A DNA stretch of 18,058 nucleotides from JAICLL01 sp035252155 (GCA_035252155.1 DATFDL010000569.1:1-18058), one strand, 5' to 3'. Positions 5,677 through 14,031 are shown, counted from the first letter of the stretch. Made by a program: numbers and translations. Notes: generated by a model not told the origin, from the sequence alone.

Positions 5677-8451
5677 ATGACCGAAACACGCAACTGCCCC
5701 GAGTGCGGCGCGGAACTACCCGCCGACTCGCCCAGCGGGCTTTGTCCCCGTTGCTTGCTCAAACAGGGTTTTGAGAGCCACGCGGCGGAAAAGCTGGCCG
5801 AGACCGCCGCGCCGGGCTCGCGCTTCACCGCTCCGCCTCCCGCCGAGCTGGCCCGGCATTTTCCACAGCTTGAAGTGCTCGAATTGCTCGGGCAAGGCGG
5901 CATGGGGGCGGTCTACAAAGCCCGGCAAGCGACGCTCGACCGCCTGGTGGCCCTCAAGATCCTGCCGGCGGAGGTCGGTCGCGATCCCGCCTTTGCCGAA
6001 CGCTTCGCTCGCGAGGCACGGGCGCTGGCCCGGCTGAATCATCCGAACATCGTCGGCATTTACGACTTTGGCCAGGTCGATGGGCTGTACCACTTTGTGA
6101 TGGAGTATGTCGACGGAGTCAGCTTGCGGCAGCTCGTCGAGGGCCGCCAGCTCGCCCCAAGTCAGGCCCTGGCCCTGGTGCCCCAGATTTGCGAGGCGCT
6201 GCAATTCGCCCATGACGAGGGGATCGTGCATCGCGACGTGAAGCCCGAGAACATTCTGCTCGACAAGCGGGGGCGCGTGAAGATCGCCGATTTTGGCTTG
6301 GCCAAGCTGCTGGGTTTGTCGGCTCACGGGGCGACACTCACCCGTATCGAGCAGGTGATGGGCACGCCGCTTTATATGGCGCCCGAGCAGATGCAAGCCT
6401 CGCACGCCGTCGACCATCGGGCCGACATCTATTCGCTGGGCGTGGTGTTTTACGAAATGCTGACGGGCGAGCTGCCGCTGGGCCGCTTCGCCCCGCCCTC
6501 GCACAAAGTACAGGTCGACGTGCGCCTCGACGAAGTCGTGCTGCGGACGCTGGAGCGCGAGCCGGACCGCCGCTATCAGCACGCCAGCGACGTGAAGACT
6601 GAAGTCGAGTCGATCGTCGCCAGTCCAGCGGCCACGGCGGCATCGGCAACGGGTGCCGCGCATACCACGCCGGCCCAGTGCCCCGCCCAGGTGCGAGCGC
6701 CGGCCATCGGGCTGTTGATCGCGGGAATTTTCAACTGGGTCTGGATGCCGCTGGCCGGCGGAGCGATCGCGTATGCCTTTGCCGCCTCGCCACGCACCCA
6801 TTTGTCGAACGCGGAGGGCGCCCTTCTCGCATTGGCCGCCCTTACAATTCTCACCTTGAGCGGGTGCATCATGATCGCAGCACTCAAGATGATGCGTTGC
6901 CAGGCATACCCGCTGGCGATCCTGGGCAGCGTGCTCGCGATGTTAGTCAGCCCTGGCAATCTCATCGGTCTGCCAATTGGCATCTGGGCCTTGGTCATTC
7001 TCACGCAACGTGATGTCAAACGCTCGTTCAGTCGCGTAGCGACGCGTCATCCGAGCTGCGGCAAACGAATCGTCAGGGCCCCCTCCGCTTGTCTTTTGAT
7101 CGTCGCGGGGATATCACTCGTGACCGCGCTGGGAATTGCGATCTGGTTTGGGCCGGCGAAGCTCTTTTGCGCGCTGCTGACGTTGCACGCGCTGTTTTTG
7201 GCATCGGCGGCGACAGTGATGCGTCGCCTGCGCGCCCGACGCTACGCGCTCTTCGCCATGATTTTGGCCGGAGGCGTCTTACCGCTGGCCGTTGGGCTGC
7301 CCCCACTCGCACTATGGCCGGCGTGGATCCCGTTGTGGCTGGGAATGCCCGCCACTCTTTGGGCGATGGCGACCCTTTTTCGTCCTGAAGTGCGCGAGGC
7401 ATTCGCCTCGACGTCGCGGAATGGTCCCGCCCAGGCAGAGGTCGCCGCTCACGGAAATGTCAAGCGGGAAGCCGACCGCCTGTCAGTTCCGTGGCTTCGA
7501 TGCGCCAATACGCATGCCTGGGTAGTCGTGTTGGGTCTGTTGGGCGTGGCCAGCGGTCTGCTGCCCTGGGGCCGGCTAAGCTGGTACGGGCCCAACACGT
7601 CTGGCGCGCTTGACGCCCCTTCTCGTTGGAACACGCAAGCGCTCTATGGCTGGGGGTCTTGGGAGGGCAAAGCCATCATGGCCGTTTTTTTGGTTTTGGC
7701 GCTGTTCCGGCTTGCCAGCGGCTTTGCCAGTCGGCCCAAGCGATGGCAGGCGGCGTCGTTGATCGTCGGCGCGGCATGCGTGCTGACATTATGTTATCTG
7801 AGCACGCAAGATCGCATCACGCCTCAGTTGCCTATTCTTGTGTTGAATCTTGTTCATGTGGAATTGCAACCTGGCTTGGCCGTACCCGTTGCGTTGGCGG
7901 TTGCGCTGCTTATTGTGGCGGCTGTTGAATTGCGCGTCGTACGAGAGGTCGGCGGTCAGGCATTGCCGTTTGCTGCGCTTTTTGCTTCTTTGATTCGATC
8001 CCGCCTCGTGCTGCGCGCGCTCCAATGGCTCCTGTCGCTCATGGCCGTGGCCTGTTTCCTAATGTTCTTCAATTTTCACTCCGAGGGACACCACGACAGT
8101 CAGGGGAATTGGCAGTCGTCGTGGGCGGTGGGATCGCCCACGCCTTGGTTTCTCTATGAGACCTGGCCGGCGGCGAACACGCCCTTTCGTTGGAACTTTA
8201 TGCTGAACTCCTCTTGGTTTTTCACCCTGCTCGCGTTCGCCGCTTGCTACGCGGCCTGGCGCATTGAGAAAGTACTGCGTCCCCAGGCTGGGTTTTGGTC
8301 GGGCTCCCCGCAGATGATTCTCCTGGGCTGGTGGCTCGCGGTAATGTTCATCACGGGATACACCATCTGGATGGGCAACCGATCGCTTGGCTGGAGCATA
8401 CCTGCGGCCCAAACGACGGGCGGCGCGCCGGCAGCGGAGCCAGGCCGGTAA
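5677..8451 (+). CDS. Ser/Thr protein kinase with zinc ribbon and multi-pass membrane tail
   Basis: A 924-residue protein. A zinc ribbon opens it (CPEC at 7-10, CPRC at 23-26). A complete Hanks-type kinase domain spans about 66-315: glycine loop LGQGGMGAVYKA, Lys94 in VALKIL, Asp187 in HRDVKPEN, DFG at 205-207, and APEQ in the activation segment. The domain looks active. From about residue 340 to the end the protein is a chain of roughly a dozen hydrophobic segments with short loops and no recognised sensor domain. The kinase would face the cytoplasm. GTG 5662, with GAGGG at 5648-5652, is a possible earlier start. It follows the ECF sigma gene and may act with it by phosphorylating it or an associated protein, which is inference. 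Confidence 0.9.
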   Translation: MTETRNCPECGAELPADSPSGLCPRCLLKQGFESHAAEKLAETAAPGSRFTAPPPAELARHFPQLEVLELLGQGGMGAVYKARQATLDRLVALKILPAEVGRDPAFAERFAREARALARLNHPNIVGIYDFGQVDGLYHFVMEYVDGVSLRQLVEGRQLAPSQALALVPQICEALQFAHDEGIVHRDVKPENILLDKRGRVKIADFGLAKLLGLSAHGATLTRIEQVMGTPLYMAPEQMQASHAVDHRADIYSLGVVFYEMLTGELPLGRFAPPSHKVQVDVRLDEVVLRTLEREPDRRYQHASDVKTEVESIVASPAATAASATGAAHTTPAQCPAQVRAPAIGLLIAGIFNWVWMPLAGGAIAYAFAASPRTHLSNAEGALLALAALTILTLSGCIMIAALKMMRCQAYPLAILGSVLAMLVSPGNLIGLPIGIWALVILTQRDVKRSFSRVATRHPSCGKRIVRAPSACLLIVAGISLVTALGIAIWFGPAKLFCALLTLHALFLASAATVMRRLRARRYALFAMILAGGVLPLAVGLPPLALWPAWIPLWLGMPATLWAMATLFRPEVREAFASTSRNGPAQAEVAAHGNVKREADRLSVPWLRCANTHAWVVVLGLLGVASGLLPWGRLSWYGPNTSGALDAPSRWNTQALYGWGSWEGKAIMAVFLVLALFRLASGFASRPKRWQAASLIVGAACVLTLCYLSTQDRITPQLPILVLNLVHVELQPGLAVPVALAVALLIVAAVELRVVREVGGQALPFAALFASLIRSRLVLRALQWLLSLMAVACFLMFFNFHSEGHHDSQGNWQSSWAVGSPTPWFLYETWPAANTPFRWNFMLNSSWFFTLLAFAACYAAWRIEKVLRPQAGFWSGSPQMILLGWWLAVMFITGYTIWMGNRSLGWSIPAAQTTGGAPAAEPGR

Positions 8452-8477
8452 CTACGTCGAGGCGGCGCGAAAAGACA

Positions 8478-9362
8478 TCAGGCCTTTTTAGGCTTCATGA
8501 TTGCTTGTAGCTCTTCCCATTGCTGGGGCGTAACCGCATCGAGATAGTTGAACTCGCCGGCGCCGCGCACCGATTCGCCGCCGTCGATGGTCACGCAGGC
8601 ACCGTTGATGTAGGCGCTGTAGTCGCTCAAGAGGTACGCGGCCAGATTCGCCAGCTCCTGGTGCTCGCCGACGCGGCCCAGCGGGATGCGGGTCATGGGG
8701 TCGCCCAACTCGCGCAGGGCGTCGGGCATGAGCCGCGACCAGGCGCCTTCGGTCGGAAAGGGGCCGGGAGCGATGGCGTTCGAGCGAATGCCGTACTTGC
8801 CCCACTCGGCAGCCAACGAGCGCGTCAGCGCCAAGACGCCCGCCTTGGCCACTGCCGAAGGCACTACATAGCCTGAACCACTGGAGGCATACGTAGTGAC
8901 AATGTTCAAGATCGTGCCCGGCACGCCCGCGGCAATCCATCGCTTGCCGAAGGCCAGCGTGCAATGCACCGCGCCGCCCTGCACGATATCGACGACGGTT
9001 TGAAAAGCGTTGTAGCTGAGCCGCTCGGTCGGGCAAATAAAGTTGCCGGCGGCGTTGTTTACCAATCCGTGAACCGCGCCGAACCGGTCGAACGCCGCCG
9101 CAACCAGCGATTCAACTTGCTCGGTGTTACGCACGTCGCAAGGCTGGGCCAGCACCTCGCCGCCGGTTTCGCGATGCAACTCTTCGGCCGTGTGCTCCAG
9201 CACGTCGGCGCGCCGGCCGCAGATCACCAGCCGGGCGCCCAGCGAGAGCAGCGTTTGGGCCATCGAGCGTCCCAGCCCGGTGCCGCCGCCGGTGATCACG
9301 ATCGTCCGGCCGCTGAACGCGCCCTCTCTGAGCATGACGCCGTGTTGCGTGCGATCGGTCAT
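8478..9362 (-). CDS. SDR oxidoreductase, 2,4-dienoyl-CoA reductase type
   Basis: A 294-residue short-chain dehydrogenase. The nucleotide site TGGGTGLG is at 24-31 and NNAAG at 102-106. NNAAGNFICPTERLS and YVVPSAVAKAG followed by EGAWSR match the decr/FadH-like dienoyl-CoA reductases. As in that group, the catalytic set is spread out: Tyr158, Ser169 and Lys173 have the spacing known from the mitochondrial enzyme instead of the usual YxxxK. It would reduce 2,4-dienoyl-CoA with NAD(P)H during breakdown of unsaturated fatty acids, in the cytoplasm. The start ATG at 9362 has GGAG eight bases upstream. It converges with the kinase gene (26 bases apart) and diverges from the glycosyltransferase. No other beta-oxidation gene is in view. 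Confidence 0.88.
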   Translation of the reverse strand: MTDRTQHGVMLREGAFSGRTIVITGGGTGLGRSMAQTLLSLGARLVICGRRADVLEHTAEELHRETGGEVLAQPCDVRNTEQVESLVAAAFDRFGAVHGLVNNAAGNFICPTERLSYNAFQTVVDIVQGGAVHCTLAFGKRWIAAGVPGTILNIVTTYASSGSGYVVPSAVAKAGVLALTRSLAAEWGKYGIRSNAIAPGPFPTEGAWSRLMPDALRELGDPMTRIPLGRVGEHQELANLAAYLLSDYSAYINGACVTIDGGESVRGAGEFNYLDAVTPQQWEELQAIMKPKKA

Positions 9363-9545
9363 GTTGGTTAGCTCCGTGATAGCTCTGGTCAGTTGGTATA
9401 GGTGTTCGTCAGCTTATCGCACGGAAGATATAAACCGCCAGCATCGCGTTTTCCCGCGGCGGCAGTTAAAATCAACATCAATGGTCCGGTTGCTCGCCTT
9501 GCAGCAAACATTTCGCATTTCCGCCTCGATCCAAGCAGGTCTCTT

Positions 9546-11504
9546 TTGCCGCCGCTGACGCGCAACGAACGACTGTTGCTGACCGCGATGACGCTCGGCG
9601 GCCTCGCCCTGCGATGCGAAGGGCTGAGCGAGCTGTCGCTGGCCCATTTCGACGAAGGGGTGCTGATGTCGAGCGCCTTCGACGTGCGGCTCAAGGGTCT
9701 CTGGCAGTTTACACTCGCCCAGCCGCTGCAAGCGCCTCCGCTCTACCCGTGGCTGGTCGGCGGACTGATGTGGCTGACGGGCATCGCTTCGCCATTGATA
9801 GGCGTTTATGCCTCGGCACTGTTCGGTTCGGCGACGGTTCCGCTTTTCTTTTTGCTTGCCCGGCGGCTGTTCGGCAATCGTGTGGGGCTGATCGCGGCGG
9901 GCCTGCTGGCGACGAGCGACTTGCACATTGCTTTTTCGCGGATGGCGCTCACCGAGGCCGCGCTCACGTTTTGGTTTGTGCTGGCCATGTATGCTCTTGC
10001 TCGTCTGGCCGATGCGGGCCCTGGCGTCTGGGGCTGGGCGGTGGCCGCGGGTCTGGCCACGGCCGCCGCTTGGAATACCAAGTACAACGGCTGGATGCCG
10101 CTGGCAATTGCCGCGACGGCCTGGTTCTTGTTCGCCGCTCGTTATCGGCTGCTTATACGCCACGCGGTCGCGGATGAGACAGCCGTCGCCGGTGTGGCAC
10201 AGCCGCCCCCGGCTGTAAGGTGGTCGCCAAAGGCGACCGAGAGACAGCCGAGGGCGGCTGTCCCACATTTCCGCATTCATGCCCGCGCGAACGATAATCA
10301 TGCCGGGGGCCTCCTCTGGGCGGGGCTGCTGATTGCGACCTCAATCGCGGTGGCGTGCTACGTGCCTTGGTATCGGTATGTCGAGCGGTCGTTTGAAGGG
10401 GGCTACGCGGCGGTCCACCAAAACCATTTGAACTACGTCGGCGGCCTGGCCGACTGGCCGGGTCGCGCGGCGCGGCTGTTCGTCTCGCTGTCGGCGTTTC
10501 GACACCTGGGCTGGCTGCTCACGCTCACCGGCATGCTGATTGTTCTGGGTTGGCTTTGCGCGACCTTCGGCCGTGAGAACTCGCGTGCGCCGCGACTGCC
10601 GATGAGTGCAGCGCTCATTTTCGGCGCAATGGCCGCGGTCGCCGCCGCCGTGCTTGGCGCCGATGCGCTCTGCCTGCTCATTGCGACGGTGGCGATCGTG
10701 CCGGTTCTGATATGGGGACGCCGTGAGCACGTCATGTGGGCCGTGTGGCTGGGGGCGTTCGTTGTGCTGACGCCGTTCTACCACCCTTATACTCGCCTGC
10801 TGGTGCCAGCGATTCCCGCGGCCATTTGTCTGACGCTATGGTTGTTGTCCGCCACATTCGAATATTGCGCAGTTCTCGAAACACAAGCCGCGGCTGATGC
10901 CGGTGGCCGAGTCGAGTTCTGGAGGCCATCGCGCGGTTATGCGGCCGCGGCGCTGGTCACCGGCCTGGCGATTTCGTTGGCGGCTCATCCGTTTGGCTGG
11001 CTGCCGACCAAGGAACTTTGGCGCCGGTGGTCGACGCGGCAGGCATATCGGGCTTTCAACAAGGTGGTGCGCGAACATACGCCGCTCGATGCGCACATTC
11101 TCTGCCAGGGTATGCCGATCATGCCGCTCTATCTCGAGCGCCGTTGGGATTCGCTCGGGCACGTGCCGTTCACCGCCTGGATCGGCCATGTGCCTGAAAA
11201 TCACCCATGCTATTTAGCGGTCGATTTTTGGGGGATCTATGGCGAACATCATGAGGCGGCCCGGCAAGCCATCACTGAGCACCTCGACGGTCTGCGGCCC
11301 GTAGGCTGGATCGAGAACGACCTGAACGTGGTGACACTGTTGGATTACTTGCCGCCGGCCCAAGTTGCTGAACGAATCTCGTACGAATGGGCGGCGTTGC
11401 GCCGGAGCGACCACGCCAGGCGAGCGGTGATTATTCCCGCGGACCCGCGCGACGAGCACGCCAACCTGATCGTGCTTTATGCCGTCGATCGCGGTCGTCT
11501 TTGA
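9546..11504 (+). CDS. GT39-like multi-pass membrane glycosyltransferase (PMT/ArnT superfamily)
   Basis: About 652 residues with many hydrophobic segments. After the first membrane helix comes LAHFDEGVLMSSAFD. The acidic pair Asp36-Glu37 sits in the first extracytoplasmic loop, as in PMT/ArnT-type GT-C enzymes. Loop residues QAPPLYPWL and the SRMALTEAAL helix are also typical. Such enzymes use lipid-linked sugars at the outer face of the membrane; donor and acceptor are unknown here. The start is uncertain. TTG 9546 follows AGCAGGT; ATG 9588 would cut into the first helix. The frame opens at GTG 9402, but 9402-9545 has poor coding character. A palindromic repeat at 10193-10267 adds about 25 residues between two membrane helices without breaking the frame. 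Confidence 0.82.
   Translation: MPPLTRNERLLLTAMTLGGLALRCEGLSELSLAHFDEGVLMSSAFDVRLKGLWQFTLAQPLQAPPLYPWLVGGLMWLTGIASPLIGVYASALFGSATVPLFFLLARRLFGNRVGLIAAGLLATSDLHIAFSRMALTEAALTFWFVLAMYALARLADAGPGVWGWAVAAGLATAAAWNTKYNGWMPLAIAATAWFLFAARYRLLIRHAVADETAVAGVAQPPPAVRWSPKATERQPRAAVPHFRIHARANDNHAGGLLWAGLLIATSIAVACYVPWYRYVERSFEGGYAAVHQNHLNYVGGLADWPGRAARLFVSLSAFRHLGWLLTLTGMLIVLGWLCATFGRENSRAPRLPMSAALIFGAMAAVAAAVLGADALCLLIATVAIVPVLIWGRREHVMWAVWLGAFVVLTPFYHPYTRLLVPAIPAAICLTLWLLSATFEYCAVLETQAAADAGGRVEFWRPSRGYAAAALVTGLAISLAAHPFGWLPTKELWRRWSTRQAYRAFNKVVREHTPLDAHILCQGMPIMPLYLERRWDSLGHVPFTAWIGHVPENHPCYLAVDFWGIYGEHHEAARQAITEHLDGLRPVGWIENDLNVVTLLDYLPPAQVAERISYEWAALRRSDHARRAVIIPADPRDEHANLIVLYAVDRGRL
10193..10267. 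repeat. 75-bp nested palindrome inside the GT39-like gene
   Basis: Arms 10193-10216 and 10244-10267 are 24-base inverted copies with two mismatches, built on CAGCCGCCC-CGGCTGT. Between them is a perfect inner hairpin, GGTCGCC (10222-10228) and GGCGACC (10232-10238) with loop AAA. The length, 75 bases, equals 25 codons. The element is read in frame as part of the loop sequence VAQPPPAVRWSPKATERQPR. Structure and composition are those of an intergenic REP-like repeat, not of the flanking membrane-protein code. Confidence 0.85.
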
Positions 11505-11509
11505 CCGGA

Positions 11510-11654
11510 CTACTCGTCGCTCGTGTCCGTACCCTGGTTGGGGTTCATGCCAGCCTGAATCATGGCGATGCGCTCGCGATGTTGCAGCACTCGACGAACG
11601 ATGTCGGTAGCGGCGCCCAGAGAGCGACGATCGCGATCATGCCCCAAAGATTGA
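11510..11654 (-). pseudogene. Remnant of a small membrane protein (frameshifted)
   Basis: On the minus strand one frame encodes a hydrophobic stretch, LWGMIAIVALWA (about 11654-11613). A second frame continues with TDIVRRVLQHRERIAMIQAG and MNPNQG to a stop at 11512-11510. A membrane helix followed by HRERMAMIEAGM-like residues is a pattern I associate with small one-pass bacterial proteins of unknown function. One base gained or lost near 11610 would join the two parts. There is no good start or ribosome binding site. It lies downstream of the GT39-like gene on the opposite strand. Confidence 0.35.
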
Positions 11655-11693
11655 TTTGGCTGAAGGCAGAAAGCCACCAAGCGCCTCCCCGAT

Positions 11694-12221
11694 TTGGGGC
11701 ATTGCGTCGGGTGCCGCGCGCGATGCGGCGCTGATTGCCGACTTCTCCGCCGCTCGCCCATTCAACTTTGCCAACGACGTGCTGCCGCTGCTTGGGGTGA
11801 CGAACACGACCCGACGTTGGTGCGCATCGCCGTCGAGCCGTCCGAGCGGCTTTTGACGCCCGGGGAAATGCTGCCGCTGCAACTCGCTCTGGGCGAAACG
11901 CCTGAGCAGTTGGCGGCCATGCTCGTCAACTCCGACGAATACCTGACGCTGCACGCGGGCGGCAACGACTCGTTGCTAAGTGCGTTGTTCAGCGATGCCC
12001 TAGGCCGTCCGATCGACGCCGGCGCTTTGGCGCACTTCGAGCAAGAACTGACCGCCGGCGCCACCCGCGCCCAGATTGCCGACGAGATCTTTGCCGGCGC
12101 CGAGTACCGCACCGACGTAGTGCGCGACCTCGATATGCTGGCCGTCGACCGCGCGCCCGACAGCGGCGGAAGCACCTACTTTGTCGATCAGCTTGCCTTC
12201 GTGCAGCATGCAACCAAGTAG
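11694..12221 (+). CDS. DUF4214-domain protein fragment
   Basis: The part from about 11820 to the stop encodes residues typical of the DUF4214 repeat: LFSDALGRPIDAGALAHFEQ, then ELTAGATRAQIADEIFAGAE, YRTDVVRDLDMLAV and DSGGSTYFVDQL. In planctomycetes and other bacteria this domain usually lies near the C-terminus of large secreted or surface proteins. Here it stands alone with no signal peptide. The 42 codons before it (from TTG 11694) look non-coding. A second frame at 11656-11856 reads more like protein (ALIADFSAARPFNFANDVLP), which suggests a frameshift near 11815. The most likely reading is the surviving C-terminal end of a larger decayed gene. GTG 11820 is the earliest start that avoids the non-coding part. 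Confidence 0.55.
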   Translation: MGHCVGCRARCGADCRLLRRSPIQLCQRRAAAAWGDEHDPTLVRIAVEPSERLLTPGEMLPLQLALGETPEQLAAMLVNSDEYLTLHAGGNDSLLSALFSDALGRPIDAGALAHFEQELTAGATRAQIADEIFAGAEYRTDVVRDLDMLAVDRAPDSGGSTYFVDQLAFVQHATK

Positions 12222-12237
12222 CAGTCCTGGCCACTCG

Positions 12238-12290
12238 GGGTGTGGTCACCAGCGGTGACTTCCCGACTTCTCACGAAGTCGGCTACACCC
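12238..12290. repeat. Three-way-junction palindromic element
   Basis: GGGTGT (12238-12243) pairs with ACACCC (12285-12290). It encloses two perfect hairpins: GTCACC-AGC-GGTGAC (12245-12259) and CCGACTT-CTCACG-AAGTCGG (12263-12282). It lies between two convergent genes, so it may also end transcription from one or both sides. No T tract follows, so it is not a standard intrinsic terminator. Confidence 0.7.
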
Positions 12291-12306
12291 GAAGAATCGT
12301 CAAGAT

Positions 12307-12828
12307 TTACGATTTATCCTTTGGCGCTTTGGCGTCGCGTTCGGCCTGCTTGCGCGTTAGTTCGGCCTGCAGCTTGGCGCGCTCGGCCGACTGCCGCCGC
12401 ATCAGGCGGCCGAGGTGGGCCCGCGTGGCCAACATGTCGGTCAGGGCCAAGGCCATCGCCCAAAGCGCCAGCAGCGCCACGCCCGACCAGAAGAAGACGA
12501 ACAGCGAGGGATGCTCGTCGGGCGCGATCGCTTGTCCGCCCGCCATGGCAGCACCCAGCAATACCAGCATGCCGCTGGTCTGCGCTCGCCGTCGAAATCT
12601 GCGCCGCTGATATGTAACTTCGCTCGCGTCGCTCTCTTGCCCGCGGGTTCCGCGCCAGCTTTGCCAATGCCACACCAGCAGCGCGACGCCGAGAGCGATG
12701 ATCGCGAGGGGAATCAACCACGCCAGCCAGGCCAAGGCCAGAGGGCGCTCGGCCACGGCGACCGAATCCAGCCGGCCGATCGAGGCAAAGTAGTTTGCCG
12801 CCAAAATCTCGGCCGCCGCGGCAGTCAT
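12307..12828 (-). CDS. Hypothetical membrane protein with C-terminal coiled coil
   Basis: A 173-residue protein from ATG 12828. Hydrophobic segments lie at about 30-53 (LALAWLAWLIPLAIIALGVA), 86-100 and 108-130. The tail from about 140 to the end is highly charged (RRQSAERAKLQAELTRKQAE) and should form a coiled coil in the cytoplasm. The start overlaps the stop of the upstream M28 gene in an ATGA arrangement (12828-12825), so translation is coupled to the peptidase. The frame is open 20 codons further upstream, but that part lies within the M28 gene. No family recognised. The coupling hints at a role with the membrane-anchored peptidase. Confidence 0.75.
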   Translation of the reverse strand: MTAAAAEILAANYFASIGRLDSVAVAERPLALAWLAWLIPLAIIALGVALLVWHWQSWRGTRGQESDASEVTYQRRRFRRRAQTSGMLVLLGAAMAGGQAIAPDEHPSLFVFFWSGVALLALWAMALALTDMLATRAHLGRLMRRQSAERAKLQAELTRKQAERDAKAPKDKS

Positions 12829-13820
12829 GGTTGGTCCTTCGGGCGGTTGCCGGTGCTTTCCTGCCGGAGCCATTCTTCGAGCACCCAACCGACCTTGGCC
12901 AGGCTCAGCGGCGAGCAGTGCCGTGGCGTGTCTTGCTCAGTGTGCCAGTAGGGATAGTCGAAGTCGATGATATCGCAGGTGGGAATCTGGGCGATGTCGT
13001 GCAACGGCAGATGATCGTCGCGCACCTCGCTGCCGCGTCGAGCGACAAACTCACGCACGCCCAACCGCCGAGCTGTGCCCCAGAGCGAGCTGATCAGCGG
13101 CCGAGTGTCTTGCCAACGCAGGCCGTTGATCTCCTGAAACAGGTGCAAATCGGCGTCGCCCACCATGTCGAGCAGCACGCCCCAGCGATAGGGCGTCTCG
13201 GGCTGCTCTCGGACATACTCGCGGGCGAAATGCGAGGCACCCAAAAAATATTCGCCCACCTCGTCAAAGACCAGTTCTTCGCCATCGAAAAGCACGACAT
13301 CCACCCCTAGCTTGCCCGGCAGCTTGGCGAGCCGCGTGGCCAACTCCATCAAGACGGCCAGGCCGCTGCCACCGTCGTTGGCGCCGACAAACACGCCCTT
13401 GGGCTTACGCAGATCGCGGTCGGGAAACGGCCGTGTGTCGTAATGCGCGCAGAGCAGCACGCGCTGGTTGCGGGCGGTGTGCCAACGGGCGACGACATTG
13501 GCCATCGGCACCGCCGAACCATCGAGCGGGTGGCGCACCTGGAACGACTGCAGCGAGACCTCGGCGCCGCAGGTTTTGAAGTGCTCGACCAGCCATCGTC
13601 GCTGGGCGAGCATGGCTTTCGAGCCGCTGGGCCGCGGGCCGAAATCGCACGCCTCGCGCAGATATTTATAGGCGGCCGCGCCGTCGAAGGGAATGTCTTC
13701 CAGCGCCAGCCGTCGCGGGCCGGCCTGGGCCTCGGGCCACACCACGTAGCCGATCACCAGGCCGCCGATCAAAACTACGGCCGCCAAATAGAGCGATTGG
13801 CCTGAAATCCTACGCATCAA
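12825..13820 (-). CDS. Membrane-anchored M28 peptidase, glutaminyl-cyclase-like
   Basis: A 331-residue protein with one N-terminal membrane helix (about 9-28) and an extracytoplasmic M28 domain. Metal and catalytic residues are visible: HYDT with His126 and Asp128, Asp149 in ANDGGSG, Glu181-Glu182 in DGEEL, Asp218 in LLDMVGDAD, and His293 in YWHTEQDT. DDHLPL at 268-273 and the Trp-His pair at 292-293 resemble glutaminyl-peptide cyclotransferases more than ordinary aminopeptidases. Those enzymes convert N-terminal glutamine to pyroglutamate. Both His126 and His293 remain, so peptidase activity is not excluded. The downstream membrane protein starts within its stop codon. Upstream, 13821-14031 has only hairpin repeats. 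Confidence 0.87.
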   Translation of the reverse strand: MMRRISGQSLYLAAVVLIGGLVIGYVVWPEAQAGPRRLALEDIPFDGAAAYKYLREACDFGPRPSGSKAMLAQRRWLVEHFKTCGAEVSLQSFQVRHPLDGSAVPMANVVARWHTARNQRVLLCAHYDTRPFPDRDLRKPKGVFVGANDGGSGLAVLMELATRLAKLPGKLGVDVVLFDGEELVFDEVGEYFLGASHFAREYVREQPETPYRWGVLLDMVGDADLHLFQEINGLRWQDTRPLISSLWGTARRLGVREFVARRGSEVRDDHLPLHDIAQIPTCDIIDFDYPYWHTEQDTPRHCSPLSLAKVGWVLEEWLRQESTGNRPKDQP

Positions 13821-13875
13821 GTTATTGTAGCTCTCGGAGCAGGGCGTTCCAGGCTTTCGCGGTTTTGTTCCGCCA

Positions 13876-13896
13876 CGACGGGGCTTGCCCCCGTCG
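13876..13896. repeat. Small hairpin, CGACGGGG-type
   Basis: CGACGGGG (13876-13883) pairs with CCCCGTCG (13889-13896) around the loop CTTGC. It is in the non-coding gap between the M28 gene start and the end of the endonuclease-fold gene. The core GGGGCTTGCCCC resembles the hairpin at 14040-14063, so the two may be related. Confidence 0.55.
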
Positions 13897-13941
13897 AGCG
13901 CTGACTGATCAGCTAGTTTGCCCGCGCGCCGCGCCCTCCTC

Positions 13942-13986
13942 TTCGGTGTCGCATCCGCCGCCGTAGGCGGCGGATGCGACGCCGAA
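13942..13986. repeat. Long near-perfect palindrome in the 13.8-14.0 kb gap
   Basis: GTCGCATCCGCCGCC (13948-13962) is the exact inverse of GGCGGCGGATGCGAC (13966-13980), with a three-base loop. Outside it the pairing continues for six more positions, including one G-T pair, giving a stem of about 21 bp. It lies downstream of the endonuclease-fold gene and could stop its transcript, but no T run follows on the minus strand. A dispersed repeat is the other reading. Confidence 0.65.
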
Positions 13987-14031
13987 AAAGGAATGTAAAG
14001 GGTCTCGATTTGCGTTCATCTAGCTTGTCAG

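Noticed and set aside
5716..6801. 361-codon minus-strand frame opposite the kinase domain.
   Set aside because: The plus strand encodes a complete kinase domain here; the opposite frame is a shadow of third-position GC bias.
9402..9545. 48-residue N-terminal extension of the GT39-like protein from GTG 9402.
   Set aside because: Third positions are AT-rich and unlike the gene body. No ribosome binding site precedes it, and the family starts just before the first membrane helix.
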